Positions 19,673 to 30,166 are shown, counted from the stretch's first letter. The stretch: 64,000 bases of DNA from Chitinophaga pinensis (GCA_945873505.1 CAMCDQ010000003.1:1-64000); one strand, 5' to 3'. Notes: generated by a model from the letters alone, not told the origin. Made by a program: numbers and translations.

Positions 19673-20728
19673 TTAAAATCCTAAAAATGCAATTATTTCG
19701 TGTCTTAAAATCACAATTCCCGTAATCATAATATTCACAATCGATAATGGAATTAAAATTCTCCACCCTAAATGCATCAATTGATCGTATCTAAATCTTG
19801 GAATTGTCCATCGAACCCACATATAGAAAAAGATAAATCCACAAATTTTTGCAAATAATACCGCAATTCCTATAACATTGGCACTATTCACACCCCAATT
19901 TTCAACTGCCCAACTCATTCCAGGATAATTATAACCCCCGAAGAATAAAACTGCTAAAATGGCGGAAGAAATAAACATATTCGCATATTCAGCAAACAAA
20001 TAAAATCCCATTTTCATAGAAGAATATTCGGTGTGATACCCACCAATCAATTCGGTTTCACATTCCGCTAAATCAAAAGGCGTTCTATTGGTTTCTGCAA
20101 AAGCACAAATCAAAAATATTAAAAACGAAACTGGTTGATAAAAAACATTCCAATTCATTCCTGCTTGTTGCGCCGAAATTTCTCTTAAACTTAACGTTCC
20201 CGTCATCATCAAAAGAGCAATCATCGAAAGTCCCATAGCCACTTCATAAGAAACCATTTGCGAAGCAGCACGAACCGCTCCAATCAATGAAAATTTATTA
20301 TTTGAAGCCCAACCACCAATCATAATTCCGTAAACGCCCACAGAAACAACTCCGAAAATATATAATAAAGCCACGTCAATATCGGTTGCTTGCAATAAAA
20401 TATCTCGTCCAAAAAGGTGAAATCTGTCTCCCCAAGGAATTACTGCACTTGTCATTAAAGCAGTGCTCATTGCTATTGCAGGCCCTACAATAAATAAAAA
20501 TTTATTGGGAGTATTTGGTTCAAATTCTTCTTTTGCGAATAATTTCATTCCATCGGCAAGTGGTTGTAATAATCCAAGTGGACCCGCTCTATTAGGACCA
20601 ATTCTGTCTTGTAACCAAGCGGCAACCTTTCGTTCCGCCCAAGTAGAATACATCGCCATCAACATTGTAATTGCAAAAACAACAAAGATGATGACGCTTT
20701 TTTCGATTATTATTGTCGTATCCATCAT
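19673..20728 (-). CDS. nuoH: NADH-quinone oxidoreductase subunit H
   Basis: AWLQDRIGPNRAGPLGLLQPLADGMKLFAKE, ETNRTPFDLAECETELIGGYHTEYSSMK. Confidence 0.97.
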   Translation of the reverse strand: MMDTTIIIEKSVIIFVVFAITMLMAMYSTWAERKVAAWLQDRIGPNRAGPLGLLQPLADGMKLFAKEEFEPNTPNKFLFIVGPAIAMSTALMTSAVIPWGDRFHLFGRDILLQATDIDVALLYIFGVVSVGVYGIMIGGWASNNKFSLIGAVRAASQMVSYEVAMGLSMIALLMMTGTLSLREISAQQAGMNWNVFYQPVSFLIFLICAFAETNRTPFDLAECETELIGGYHTEYSSMKMGFYLFAEYANMFISSAILAVLFFGGYNYPGMSWAVENWGVNSANVIGIAVLFAKICGFIFFYMWVRWTIPRFRYDQLMHLGWRILIPLSIVNIMITGIVILRHEIIAFLGF

Positions 20729-21772
20729 TTAAAGATTACCTTTTTGAAATTCTTGTTCCTCTTCTTTACTCAATGGAATTGCAGGCATACTTATTTTTTT
20801 ACGGTCTTGGTCTCTTCCTTTTAAGATTCCAGTTTCCGTATCAATATGAACCGCTTCTAATTTTCTGTAGTATTTATTTTGATTGATCACGGAATCTTTC
20901 TCGAATTTACGAGGTCCTTCAATAATCCAATCCGAAACTTCTTTGTGGTCAAATCGACATCCATTACAAATAAATTCATCTACTTCGTGGAATTCATCTT
21001 TTCTACCTGTAACTCTTTGAATTTCGTCACCAAACATCCAAACGGTAGTTTTTCCACAACATTTATCGCAATCTCTGTGTGCATTATAAGGTTTGTTGAA
21101 CCAAACTCTCGATTTGAATCGGAACGTCTTATCGGTTAATGCACCAACAGGACAAACATCAATCATATTTCCTGAAAACTCATTGTCAATTGCTTTTGAA
21201 AGACAAGTTGAAATGTTGGAATGATCGCCTCTGTCCATAACTCCGTGCACGCGATTGTCTGTCAATTGATCAGCAACCATCACACAGCGGTAACACAAAA
21301 TGCAACGATTCATGTGCAATTGAATATTTGGACCAATATCTTCTGGCTCAAAAGTTCTTTTTTCTTCAATGAATCTTGTTTCTGATTTTCCGTGTTTGAA
21401 ACTTAAATTTTGCAAATCACATTCTCCTGCTTGGTCGCAAACTGGACAATCCAAAGGGTGATTTATCAATAAGAATTCCGTTACCGATTTTCTCGCTTCC
21501 GTTACTCTTTCTGATGAATTGCTATTAATTTCCATCCCATCTTGACATCCTGTTACACAAGAAGCCATTAATTTTGGCATTGGTCTTGGATCGGCTTCGC
21601 TTCCTTTGGCAACTTCCACTAAACAACAACGGCATTTTCCGCCACTACCTTCTAATTTAGAATAATAGCACATTGCTGGGGGAACACTTTCGCCACCAAT
21701 CATACGCGCTGCTTGCAGGATTGTTGTTCCTGGTGCTACTTCAATCGCTTGACCATCTATAGTTACTTTCAT
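20729..21772 (-). CDS. nuoG: NADH-quinone oxidoreductase subunit G, short form (Fe-S N-terminal region only)
   Basis: 2Fe-2S domain MCYYSKLEGSGGKCRCCLVEV, DCPVCDQAGECDLQ, CILCYRCV, CPVGALTDKTFRF; ends without a molybdopterin oxidoreductase domain. Confidence 0.92.
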   Translation of the reverse strand: MKVTIDGQAIEVAPGTTILQAARMIGGESVPPAMCYYSKLEGSGGKCRCCLVEVAKGSEADPRPMPKLMASCVTGCQDGMEINSNSSERVTEARKSVTEFLLINHPLDCPVCDQAGECDLQNLSFKHGKSETRFIEEKRTFEPEDIGPNIQLHMNRCILCYRCVMVADQLTDNRVHGVMDRGDHSNISTCLSKAIDNEFSGNMIDVCPVGALTDKTFRFKSRVWFNKPYNAHRDCDKCCGKTTVWMFGDEIQRVTGRKDEFHEVDEFICNGCRFDHKEVSDWIIEGPRKFEKDSVINQNKYYRKLEAVHIDTETGILKGRDQDRKKISMPAIPLSKEEEQEFQKGNL

Positions 21773-21849
21773 AATATTGGTTGTTGGTTGTTGGTTTTTG
21801 GTTGTTAGTTTTAGAAATCCATTAACTATCAACCGTCAACTATCAACTT

Positions 21850-23217
21850 TTATACTGTTATTTTAGAAGCCAAATGCTTTACCTTTTCAAAAGGCTCTGC
21901 AACAAAGTGATCTCTATCTTTAATTTTTTCTGGGAATCGAATATGATACTCAAATTCATCACTAAAGTGACGAATCGCTGCTGCCACTGGCCAGGCTGCT
22001 GCATCGCCTAATGGACAAATGGTATTCCCTTCAATTTTGCTTTGAATACTCAAAAGCAAATCGATGTCTTCTTCACGCCCGTGACCGTTTTCAATTCGGT
22101 GCAATACTTTTTCCATCCAACCCGTTCCTTCTCTGCAAGGCGAACATTGTCCGCAACTTTCGTGGTGGTAAAATCTTGAGAAATTCCAAGTATTTCTTAC
22201 AATACAAGACGTGTCATTATAAACAATAAATCCACCTGAACCCAACATGGAACCTGATACAAATCCTCCATCACTCAACGATTCATAAGACATTAAACGA
22301 TCTTCACCGTTGGCTGTTTTGTAAATTAAATGCGCTGGCAAAACGGGAACCGAACTTCCTCCGGGAACAAATGCTTTCAATGGTCGATCAGAACTCATTC
22401 CTCCTAAATATTCATCAGAATTCATAAATTCGTAAACACTTAAACCCAATTCAATTTCGTAAACTCCTGGATTTTTGATGTGTCCCGAAGCCGAAATTAA
22501 TTTGGTTCCTGTAGAACGACCAATTCCTATTTTAGCATAATCGGCACCTGAATTATTGACAATCCAAGGCACAGCCGCAATAGTTTCTACATTATTTACC
22601 ACAGTTGGATTTGACCAAAGTCCTGAAACTGCTGGAAATGGTGGTTTGATTCGAGGATTTCCTCTTTTTCCTTCCAATGATTCTATTAATGCGGTTTCTT
22701 CACCACAAATGTAGGCTCCAGCTCCAATTTGAACATAGAGTTCCAAATCGTAACCGGTTCCCAATATATTTTTTCCTAACCAACCAGCTGCTTTTGCTTC
22801 GGCGATGGCTCTTTCTAATATTTTATAAATCCACATATATTCACCACGAATATAGATGTAAGATAAATTGGCTCCCAACGCAAAACTCGAAGTAATCATT
22901 CCTTCAATTAATAAATGCGGAATAAATTCCATCAAATAACGGTCTTTGAAAGTCCCCGGTTCTGATTCATCAGCATTGCAAACTAAATGTCTTGGTTTTC
23001 CTGATTTTTTATCAATGAAACTCCATTTCATCCCTGCTGGAAATCCTGCTCCACCACGACCACGAAGTCCCGAAGTTTTCACTTCTTCCACAACTTCATC
23101 TGGGGTCATTGTTTTCATAGCTTTTTCAACAGAAGCGTAACCACCATTTTGGCGATATACTTCGTAGGTTCTAATACCCGGAACATTTATTTTGTCTAAT
23201 AATATTTTTTGTGACAT
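21850..23217 (-). CDS. nuoF: NADH-quinone oxidoreductase subunit F
   Basis: SGLRGRGGAGFPAGMKWSF, GAGAYICGEETALIESLEGKRGNPR, ESCGQCSPCREG; start set to MSQKILLDK. Confidence 0.96.
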   Translation of the reverse strand: MSQKILLDKINVPGIRTYEVYRQNGGYASVEKAMKTMTPDEVVEEVKTSGLRGRGGAGFPAGMKWSFIDKKSGKPRHLVCNADESEPGTFKDRYLMEFIPHLLIEGMITSSFALGANLSYIYIRGEYMWIYKILERAIAEAKAAGWLGKNILGTGYDLELYVQIGAGAYICGEETALIESLEGKRGNPRIKPPFPAVSGLWSNPTVVNNVETIAAVPWIVNNSGADYAKIGIGRSTGTKLISASGHIKNPGVYEIELGLSVYEFMNSDEYLGGMSSDRPLKAFVPGGSSVPVLPAHLIYKTANGEDRLMSYESLSDGGFVSGSMLGSGGFIVYNDTSCIVRNTWNFSRFYHHESCGQCSPCREGTGWMEKVLHRIENGHGREEDIDLLLSIQSKIEGNTICPLGDAAAWPVAAAIRHFSDEFEYHIRFPEKIKDRDHFVAEPFEKVKHLASKITV

Positions 23218-23218
23218 A

Positions 23219-23749
23219 TTATTTATCGTGTAACGTAATTTTATCTTCTTTACAATCAACAATCAATTGATCGATTTTTTCTTTGGTAAGATGTTCTTTA
23301 TAGAAATCTCCCAATTGCATCATTGGGGCATAACCACAAGCACCTAAACATTCAACACCTCTTACTTCAAAAAGTCCGTCAGCTGATGGTTCGCCTACTT
23401 TTACACCTAGTTTTTCGCAAGTGTAATCCATTAAATCTTCCACACCATTCAAACAACAAGGCGAAGTTTGGCAAAATTCAAACATATATTTCCCAATTGG
23501 TCTTTGATTGTACATCGTATAAAACGAAACTACTTCATAAACTTCAATGGGTTTGATGCGTAAAATTTCAGCCACTTTGTCCATTAATTCCAAGCTCAAC
23601 CAATTGTCGTGTGCGTCTTGAACTACGTGCAAGACTGGCAATAAAGCCGATTTTATTTTATCTTCAGGATAATGACTTATCAATTCATTGATGCGAACCA
23701 TCAATGCTTCTGTGATATTTATTTCCTGCTTGTAATGTGTATGTTCCAT
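23219..23749 (-). CDS. nuoE: NADH-quinone oxidoreductase subunit E
   Basis: CQTSPCCLNG...CLGACGYAPMMQL; start set to MEHTHYK. Confidence 0.94.
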   Translation of the reverse strand: MEHTHYKQEINITEALMVRINELISHYPEDKIKSALLPVLHVVQDAHDNWLSLELMDKVAEILRIKPIEVYEVVSFYTMYNQRPIGKYMFEFCQTSPCCLNGVEDLMDYTCEKLGVKVGEPSADGLFEVRGVECLGACGYAPMMQLGDFYKEHLTKEKIDQLIVDCKEDKITLHDK

Positions 23750-23751
23750 AA

Positions 23752-23869
23752 GCCCCACCCCAGCCCTCCCCAAAGGGGAGGGAGCCGAGTTATAATTTAA
23801 TTAATAATAAACATTCATTTCTATATTTTTTTAGCTCTCTCAATATTCCCCCTTCGGGGGTTAGGGGGC
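23752..23869. repeat. MITE-like GC-rich inverted-repeat pair filling the nuoD-nuoE spacer
   Basis: Left GCCCCACCCCAGCCCTCCCCAAAGGGGAGGGAGCCGAG; right TTCCCCCTTCGGGGGTTAGGGGGC (23846-23869), overlapping the nuoD stop codon. Confidence 0.8.
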
Positions 23870-25107
23870 TAAGCGTCTAATTCACCAGCAATAACATTCA
23901 AACTCGACAAAATAACAATCGCATCAGATAATAATGCGCATTTAATCATCTCAGGATAAGCTTGGTAATAAATAAAACAAGGTCTTCTGAAATGTAATCT
24001 GTAGGGTGTTCTGCTTCCATCGGTTACTAAATAAAATCCTAATTCTCCATTTCCGCCTTCAACGGCGTGATATATTTCGGCAACTGGAACAGGAACTTCA
24101 CCCATTACAATTTTGAAATGATAAATTAAGGATTCCATATTATGATAAACATCTTCTTTTGGTGGCAAATAATAATCGGGAACATCGGCGTGAAAGTCAT
24201 TTCCAGCAGGCATTTTTGCTAATGCTTGACGAATGATGCTCAAACTTTCCCAAACTTCGGCATTACGAACACAAAAACGATCGTAGGTATCGCCTGATTT
24301 TCCAACAGGAACGATGAAATCAAAATCTTCGTAAGAAGAATACGGTTGTGCGACACGAAGGTCATAATCAACACCTGCAGCACGTAAATTAGGACCTGTA
24401 AATCCGTAAGCCATTGCTTTTTCAGCAGAAATCGGCCCTACATTTACGGTTCTATCAATGAAAATTCTGTTTCTTTCAAATAGGTTTTCAAATTCTTTCC
24501 AAGCTATTGGAAATTCCTCTAAAAAAACATCCAATTTTCGGAAAGCTTCTGGCGACCAATCTCTTTCGAAACCACCAATTCTTCCCATATTTGTTGTTAA
24601 ACGAGCGCCACAAATTTCTTCGTAGATTTCGTATACTTTTTCTCTAAATTGGAAAACGTACAAGAAACCAGTATAAGCTCCTGTATCCACACCAAGGATG
24701 GAATTACAAATCAAGTGATCCGTAATTCTCGCCAATTCCATTACAATAACTCTTAAATATTGTGCTCTTTTAGGAACTTCAATATCTAATAATTTTTCCA
24801 TGGTCATCCACCACGCCATGTTATTGATTGGCGATGAACAATAATTCATTCTATCCGTCAGTGGTGTGATTTGATAAAAAGGTCGGTTTTCTGCAATTTT
24901 TTCAAACGCCCTGTGGATGTATCCAATGGTTGGTTCGGCTTCTAAAATTCGCTCGCCATCCATCAACAAAATATTTTGAAAAATACCATGTGTCGCTGGG
25001 TGCGTTGGTCCTAAATTAAGAATCGAAAGCTCGCTTCCGTCTTCATTTTGACGCTTTTTAATAATTTCAGCATATCGATGCTCTGGTGGTAATAATAGTT
25101 CTGACAT
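23869..25107 (-). CDS. nuoD: NADH-quinone oxidoreductase subunit D
   Basis: LNLGPTHPATHGIFQNILLMDGERI, GRIGGFERDW. Confidence 0.97.
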   Translation of the reverse strand: MSELLLPPEHRYAEIIKKRQNEDGSELSILNLGPTHPATHGIFQNILLMDGERILEAEPTIGYIHRAFEKIAENRPFYQITPLTDRMNYCSSPINNMAWWMTMEKLLDIEVPKRAQYLRVIVMELARITDHLICNSILGVDTGAYTGFLYVFQFREKVYEIYEEICGARLTTNMGRIGGFERDWSPEAFRKLDVFLEEFPIAWKEFENLFERNRIFIDRTVNVGPISAEKAMAYGFTGPNLRAAGVDYDLRVAQPYSSYEDFDFIVPVGKSGDTYDRFCVRNAEVWESLSIIRQALAKMPAGNDFHADVPDYYLPPKEDVYHNMESLIYHFKIVMGEVPVPVAEIYHAVEGGNGELGFYLVTDGSRTPYRLHFRRPCFIYYQAYPEMIKCALLSDAIVILSSLNVIAGELDA

Positions 25108-25139
25108 TTATTTAATGTGAAAAATTATATATTGTGTTT

Positions 25140-25661
25140 TTAGCAATTGTCTATTGTTCTACCGAAAAAACGGTCGTCTTTATCGGTTCTTCCACCGTCT
25201 TCCAATGGAAATTCTTTTCTCATTGGAAAAGATATCATTTCATCCATATTCAAAATACGTTTCAATTGTGGATGACCAATAAAGTTTATTCCATAAAAAT
25301 CATACGTTTCTCTTTCCATCCAATTGGCGCAAAGAAAAATATTTGAGACTGTTTTTATTTCTGGATTTGTCCCTGATATATAGGTTTTGATTTTGATTCT
25401 CACATTATCAATCCAATTATGAAGATGATAAACTACTGTGAATTGATGGTTTTCATCGTTTTCAGGATAGTGAATTCCACATAAATCGGTAAGAAAGTTA
25501 AAACGCAAAGTTTCATCATTTTTAAGGAAAAGTAAAACTGCAGTGATTTTATCGGAAGCCACTTCAAGCGAAAAAATAGATTTTTCCTGAGTGAAATTAA
25601 AAACGCTTTCGCCAAATGTTGCAACTAATTTATCTTGAATTTGAGTGGTATCTAAAGCCAT
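25140..25661 (-). CDS. nuoC: NADH-quinone oxidoreductase subunit C
   Basis: LTDLCGIHYPE..., REFPLEDGGRTDKDDRFFGR. Confidence 0.93.
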   Translation of the reverse strand: MALDTTQIQDKLVATFGESVFNFTQEKSIFSLEVASDKITAVLLFLKNDETLRFNFLTDLCGIHYPENDENHQFTVVYHLHNWIDNVRIKIKTYISGTNPEIKTVSNIFLCANWMERETYDFYGINFIGHPQLKRILNMDEMISFPMRKEFPLEDGGRTDKDDRFFGRTIDNC

Positions 25662-26209
25662 TATTTTATATTATAAGAAGCTAATAATTCTTGGTATTCT
25701 GGAGAACTTCTTCTTCGTACCGATTCGGATCTAACCAATTCTTGCAATTTCATTACGCCATCAACAATTTGTTCTGGTCTTGGTGGACAACCTGGCACAT
25801 AAACATCAACTGGAATCACTTTGTCAATTCCTTGAAGTACAGAATACGTGTCGAAAATTCCGCCTGAAGAAGCACAAGCTCCAACAGCAATTACCCAACG
25901 TGGTTCTGCCATTTGTTCGTAAACCTGACGTAAAATTGGCGCCATTTTTTTTGAGATTGTTCCCATTACCATCAACATATCCGCTTGACGAGGAGAAAAA
26001 CTCACTCTTTCAGAACCGAAACGTGCCAAATCATAATGCGAAGCCATCGTAGCCATAAATTCAATTCCACAACAAGAAGTTGCAAAGGGCAAAGGCCAAA
26101 GTGAATTGGCTCTCGCTAATCCAACAACATCATTCAGTTTTGTAGCGAAGAACCCTTCTCCTACAACCCCTTCAGGCGCTTCAACCATATTTGTTTTAGA
26201 TTCAGTCAT
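25661..26209 (-). CDS. nuoB: NADH-quinone oxidoreductase subunit B
   Basis: SLWPLPFATSCCGIEFMA, GTISKKMAPILRQVYEQMAEPRWVIAVGACA, VYVPGCPPRPEQ. Confidence 0.97.
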   Translation of the reverse strand: MTESKTNMVEAPEGVVGEGFFATKLNDVVGLARANSLWPLPFATSCCGIEFMATMASHYDLARFGSERVSFSPRQADMLMVMGTISKKMAPILRQVYEQMAEPRWVIAVGACASSGGIFDTYSVLQGIDKVIPVDVYVPGCPPRPEQIVDGVMKLQELVRSESVRRRSSPEYQELLASYNIK

Positions 26210-26293
26210 CTTTATTATTATGAATTATAAATTTTGAATTATAAATTAAATGACATCATTTAAAATTTAAAATTCAACATTTAAAATAATTAT

Positions 26294-26659
26294 TTATTCC
26301 CACTCCAACGCTTTCTTTTTGATGATATAGAAAAAACCAACTAAAAGTAAAGCCATAAAAATCACCATTTTCACCATTCCTTCCATTCCCAACTCCTTAA
26401 AATTGATTGCCCAAGGATATAAGAAAATAACCTCAACATCAAAAAGCACAAACAATATGGCAACTAAGAAATATTTTACCGAAAAAGGGATTCGTGCATT
26501 TCCAACAGATTCTATTCCGCATTCAAAATTTTTATCTTTTGTTGCCGACGATCTTTTTGGACCTAATTTCCCCGAAATTATGATCATTCCCACAACAAAA
26601 CCAACTGCTAAAAGCATTTGCATAAGTATTGGAAAATAACTGGATAAACTTGATTGCAT
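26294..26659 (-). CDS. nuoA: NADH-quinone oxidoreductase subunit A
   Basis: KNFECGIESVGNARIPFSVKYFLVAILFVLFDVEVIFLYPWA. Confidence 0.96.
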   Translation of the reverse strand: MQSSLSSYFPILMQMLLAVGFVVGMIIISGKLGPKRSSATKDKNFECGIESVGNARIPFSVKYFLVAILFVLFDVEVIFLYPWAINFKELGMEGMVKMVIFMALLLVGFFYIIKKKALEWE

Positions 26660-26882
26660 AGTAATTGTTTTTAACCTTTGATTTTACCCGCAAAGATAAC
26701 TTTCAATAATTGATTTAGCAACGAAATAATAAAAATTCGTAATAACTACATCGATATATTTTTCTAATTTTTACTGATTATAAATAACGCTTGGTTTGGG
26801 AGTTTGTCAAGCTATTTTAATTTGTCAGATAATTCTATGGCAGAATTCGTTATTTCGACAAAATATTTGAGGATAATTTAAA

Positions 26883-26912
26883 AAAAAACGTTCCGAAATG
26901 ATCCGAAACGTT
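26883..26912 (-). terminator. Terminator-like hairpin downstream of the cold-shock gene
   Basis: On the minus strand: AACGTTTCGG-ATCA-TTTCGGAACGTT followed by a T-run. Confidence 0.65.
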
Positions 26913-26943
26913 TACACTTTAGGTAACAAAAATATATATATTT

Positions 26944-27144
26944 TTAGTCTTCAAGTACTGCAACTTGTGCAGCAACTTTACCTTTTCTTCCTTCTTCTTC
27001 TTCGTAGCTAACTCTGTCACCTTCGCGTAATTCTTCCGCTCTGATTCCTGAAGCATGCACAAAAATGTCTTTTCCTGTTTCTTCGTCTGTAATGAATCCG
27101 TAACCTTTAGATTCATTGAAAAATTTAACTGTACCTGTACGCAT
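26944..27144 (-). CDS. Cold shock protein (CspA family)
   Basis: GTVKFFNESKGYGFITDEETGKDIFVHASGI. Confidence 0.95.
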   Translation of the reverse strand: MRTGTVKFFNESKGYGFITDEETGKDIFVHASGIRAEELREGDRVSYEEEEGRKGKVAAQVAVLED

Positions 27145-27270
27145 TGTAAAAATAATAATAATTTATAATGACGCAAATGTAAACTTTATTGTAATACGAA
27201 AATCATTTGTGTGTAATTTTTTTGTAAAATAATTGATATTCAGTGTTTTCGAGCACATTTCATCGATGAA

Positions 27271-29031
27271 TTACACACTATCTAATTTTAAATGCAACTC
27301 GTTTAACTGCGTTTCATCGATTATGGACGGCGCATCAATCATTACATCACGACCAGAATTGTTTTTTGGAAAGGCAATAAAATCGCGAATCGTTTCTTGT
27401 CCGCCCAAAATGGCAACCAATCTGTCCAATCCAAAAGCCAATCCTCCGTGTGGTGGCGCGCCAAATTGAAAGGCGTCCATCAAGAAACCAAATTGTTCTT
27501 TGGCGCCTTCTTCGGTGAAACCTAAATATTTGAACATCAATTGTTGCGTTGCTTTGTCGTGAATTCTGATAGAACCACCGCCAATTTCGTTTCCGTTTAA
27601 CACCATATCGTAGGCATTGGCACGCACTTTTCCAGGATTGGTTTCCAACAAATCCATGTCTTCCGGTTTTGGCGAGGTAAACGGATGGTGCATTGCATGC
27701 CATCTTCCAGATTCTTCATCTAATTCTAATAAAGGGAAATCAACTACCCATAATGGTGCAAATTCTGCGGGATTTCTCAATCCTAAACGCTTAGCTAATT
27801 CCATTCGTAAAGCGGAAAGTTGGGTTCTTGTTTTATCGGCTTGACCTGAAATTACTAACATTAAATCGTTTGGTTTGGCATTCATTTTATCGGCCCAAGT
27901 TTTTAAAACTTCTTCAGAATAGAATTTGTCAACCGAAGATTTTAAGGTTCCATCGGCATTATATTTTACCCAAACCAAGCCTGTAGCGCCTATTTGTGGT
28001 CTTTTGATATAATTAATTAAATCGTCGATTTGTTTTCTGGTGTATTCTGCACAACCTTTCACATTGATTCCAACTACTAATTCTGCCGCATCAAAAACGG
28101 GAAAACCTGCAGGTTCAAATGTTCCCCCTTCGGGGGTTAGGGGGCAAAACTCCATTCCGAAACGAATATCTGGTTTGTCATTTCCGTAGGTTTTCATTGC
28201 ATAATCGTAGGTAATTCTAGGAAATTTTTCCACTTCAATGCCTTTAATTTCTTTCAGTAAATGACGTGTCAATCCTTCAAAAACATTCAAAATATCTTCT
28301 TGTTCTACGAAAGCCATTTCACAATCGATTTGTGTGAATTCTGGTTGTCTGTCGGCGCGCAAATCCTCATCGCGGAAACATTTCACGATTTGGAAATATT
28401 TGTCCATTCCACCCACCATCAATAATTGTTTGAAGGTTTGTGGCGATTGTGGTAAGGCATAAAATTGTCCCGCATTCATTCGACTCGGAACTACGAAATC
28501 TCTTGCGCCTTCTGGAGTTGACTTGATCAAATAAGGCGTTTCTACTTCGCAAAAATCCAAATCTGAAAGGTATTTTCGCACTTCCATTGCCACTTTATGT
28601 CGAAAAAGCAAGTTGTTTTTCACAGGATTTCTACGAATATCCAAATAGCGGTATTTCATTCTGATGTCTTCTCCCCCATCGGTTTCATCTTCAATTGTGA
28701 AAGGCGGAGTTAGAGCAGCATTTAAAATAGTCATTTCTGAAACTAAAATTTCAATATCGCCCGTTTTCATATTTGAATTTTTTGATTCCCGCTCAATAAC
28801 GGTTCCTTTTACTTGAATTACAAATTCACGACCGAGGGTTTTAGCGAGTTCAAAAACTACTTTATTGCTTCGACTTTCGTCAAATAGCAATTGGGTAACG
28901 CCATAACGATCTCGCAAATCCACCCAATTCATAAATCCTTTATCACGTGATTTTTGAACCCAACCAGCAAGTGTAACTTCCGTATTAATATGAGCAGCGT
29001 TTAATTCACCACAACTATGACTTCTATACAT
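27271..29031 (-). CDS. aspS: Aspartate-tRNA ligase
   Basis: Class II aaRS motifs: [46 protein letters not shown]. Confidence 0.97.
   Translation of the reverse strand: MYRSHSCGELNAAHINTEVTLAGWVQKSRDKGFMNWVDLRDRYGVTQLLFDESRSNKVVFELAKTLGREFVIQVKGTVIERESKNSNMKTGDIEILVSEMTILNAALTPPFTIEDETDGGEDIRMKYRYLDIRRNPVKNNLLFRHKVAMEVRKYLSDLDFCEVETPYLIKSTPEGARDFVVPSRMNAGQFYALPQSPQTFKQLLMVGGMDKYFQIVKCFRDEDLRADRQPEFTQIDCEMAFVEQEDILNVFEGLTRHLLKEIKGIEVEKFPRITYDYAMKTYGNDKPDIRFGMEFCPLTPEGGTFEPAGFPVFDAAELVVGINVKGCAEYTRKQIDDLINYIKRPQIGATGLVWVKYNADGTLKSSVDKFYSEEVLKTWADKMNAKPNDLMLVISGQADKTRTQLSALRMELAKRLGLRNPAEFAPLWVVDFPLLELDEESGRWHAMHHPFTSPKPEDMDLLETNPGKVRANAYDMVLNGNEIGGGSIRIHDKATQQLMFKYLGFTEEGAKEQFGFLMDAFQFGAPPHGGLAFGLDRLVAILGGQETIRDFIAFPKNNSGRDVMIDAPSIIDETQLNELHLKLDSV
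28122..28145. repeat. GC-rich GCCCCCTAACCCCCGAAGGGGGAA repeat inside the aspS CDS
   Basis: Reverse complement is identical or nearly identical to copies at 23846, 34273 and 55883; translates in frame within CPLTPEGGT. Confidence 0.85.
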
Positions 29032-29150
29032 TATTGAAATTTTAGACTACAAAAATACTATTTTGTTTTTTGATTAAGGATTTAGTGTTAAAATTAATTT
29101 TTATAAACTTATAAACCTTACGTTTGATGTCTAATTTAAATTTAAAACCA

Positions 29151-30149
29151 ATGAAAAAAATATTCTTGTTAGGATTGTTCCTTGGACATTCCATTTTATC
29201 TGTTGCTCAAACAAAAAACTACGTTAGCTTTCAAGCTGAAATCGCCAATAAAAACGGTGATTTTATTTCTATTCAAGACGGTAGAAAAGTGTATAAAAAA
29301 ATCCAAGTCAATAAAGACGGAGTTTTCAAAGATACTTTGCATATAAAAGAGGGGCTGTATCAGATGTTTGACGGAGTAGAATATACCGAATTATATTTAA
29401 AAAGCGGCTATGATTTGACTTTGAAAATGGATGCAAAAATGTTTGATGAATCTATTGTATATTCAGGAATTGGTTCCGCTGAAAATAATTATTTAGCGCA
29501 AGCCATGCTTTCTGGAAGCTCTTTTGATTTAAATAAATTAATCGATTTGAATGAATCTGATTTTATGGTTGCAATAGAAAACAAAAACAAATCGGATTTA
29601 GCAAAATTAGAAGGAAGCAATTTAGATGTTAATTTTATTGCATTGCAAAAAAATAATATAGAAGACTCAAGAGCTGGAATGACTGCCTATTTCAAAGAAA
29701 GCAAGGAAAAGCTAAAACTTAATAATACAATGGCTCCAGGTTTTGATTATGTGAATTTTAAAGGCGGAACTACCAAACTTTCCGACTTAAACGGGAAATA
29801 TGTTTACATAGATGTTTGGGCTACTTGGTGTGGTCCTTGTCGTGCTGAAATTCCATTTTTGAAAAAAGTTGAAGAAAAATACCAGAATAAAAACATTGCT
29901 TTTGTGAGTATTTCGATTGATGTGGATAAGGATTTAGAGAAATGGAAAAAATTTGTTGAAGAGAAAAAGTTGGGTGGAATTCAATTATTTGCTGACAAAA
30001 ACTGGAACTCCGATTTCATGAAAAGTTTCAGCATTAATAGTATTCCTAGATTTATTTTAATTGACCCAAGCGGGAAAGTAGTCAGCGCTGATGCAGCAAG
30101 ACCATCGTCATCAAAACTTCAAGAACAATTGGATGGATTGTTGAAATAG
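29151..30149 (+). CDS. TlpA/AhpC-TSA family thioredoxin-like lipoprotein or secreted protein
   Basis: Signal peptide MKKIFLLGLFLGHSILSVAQ; YIDVWATWCGPCRAEIPFLKKVEEKY. Confidence 0.9.
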   Translation: MKKIFLLGLFLGHSILSVAQTKNYVSFQAEIANKNGDFISIQDGRKVYKKIQVNKDGVFKDTLHIKEGLYQMFDGVEYTELYLKSGYDLTLKMDAKMFDESIVYSGIGSAENNYLAQAMLSGSSFDLNKLIDLNESDFMVAIENKNKSDLAKLEGSNLDVNFIALQKNNIEDSRAGMTAYFKESKEKLKLNNTMAPGFDYVNFKGGTTKLSDLNGKYVYIDVWATWCGPCRAEIPFLKKVEEKYQNKNIAFVSISIDVDKDLEKWKKFVEEKKLGGIQLFADKNWNSDFMKSFSINSIPRFILIDPSGKVVSADAARPSSSKLQEQLDGLLK

Positions 30150-30166
30150 AAAAATTAAAAGTATAG

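Noticed and set aside
26919-27176. 85-aa minus-strand ORF overlapping the cold-shock gene
   Set aside because: Different frame of the same DNA; the 66-aa frame has the clear CspA motif.
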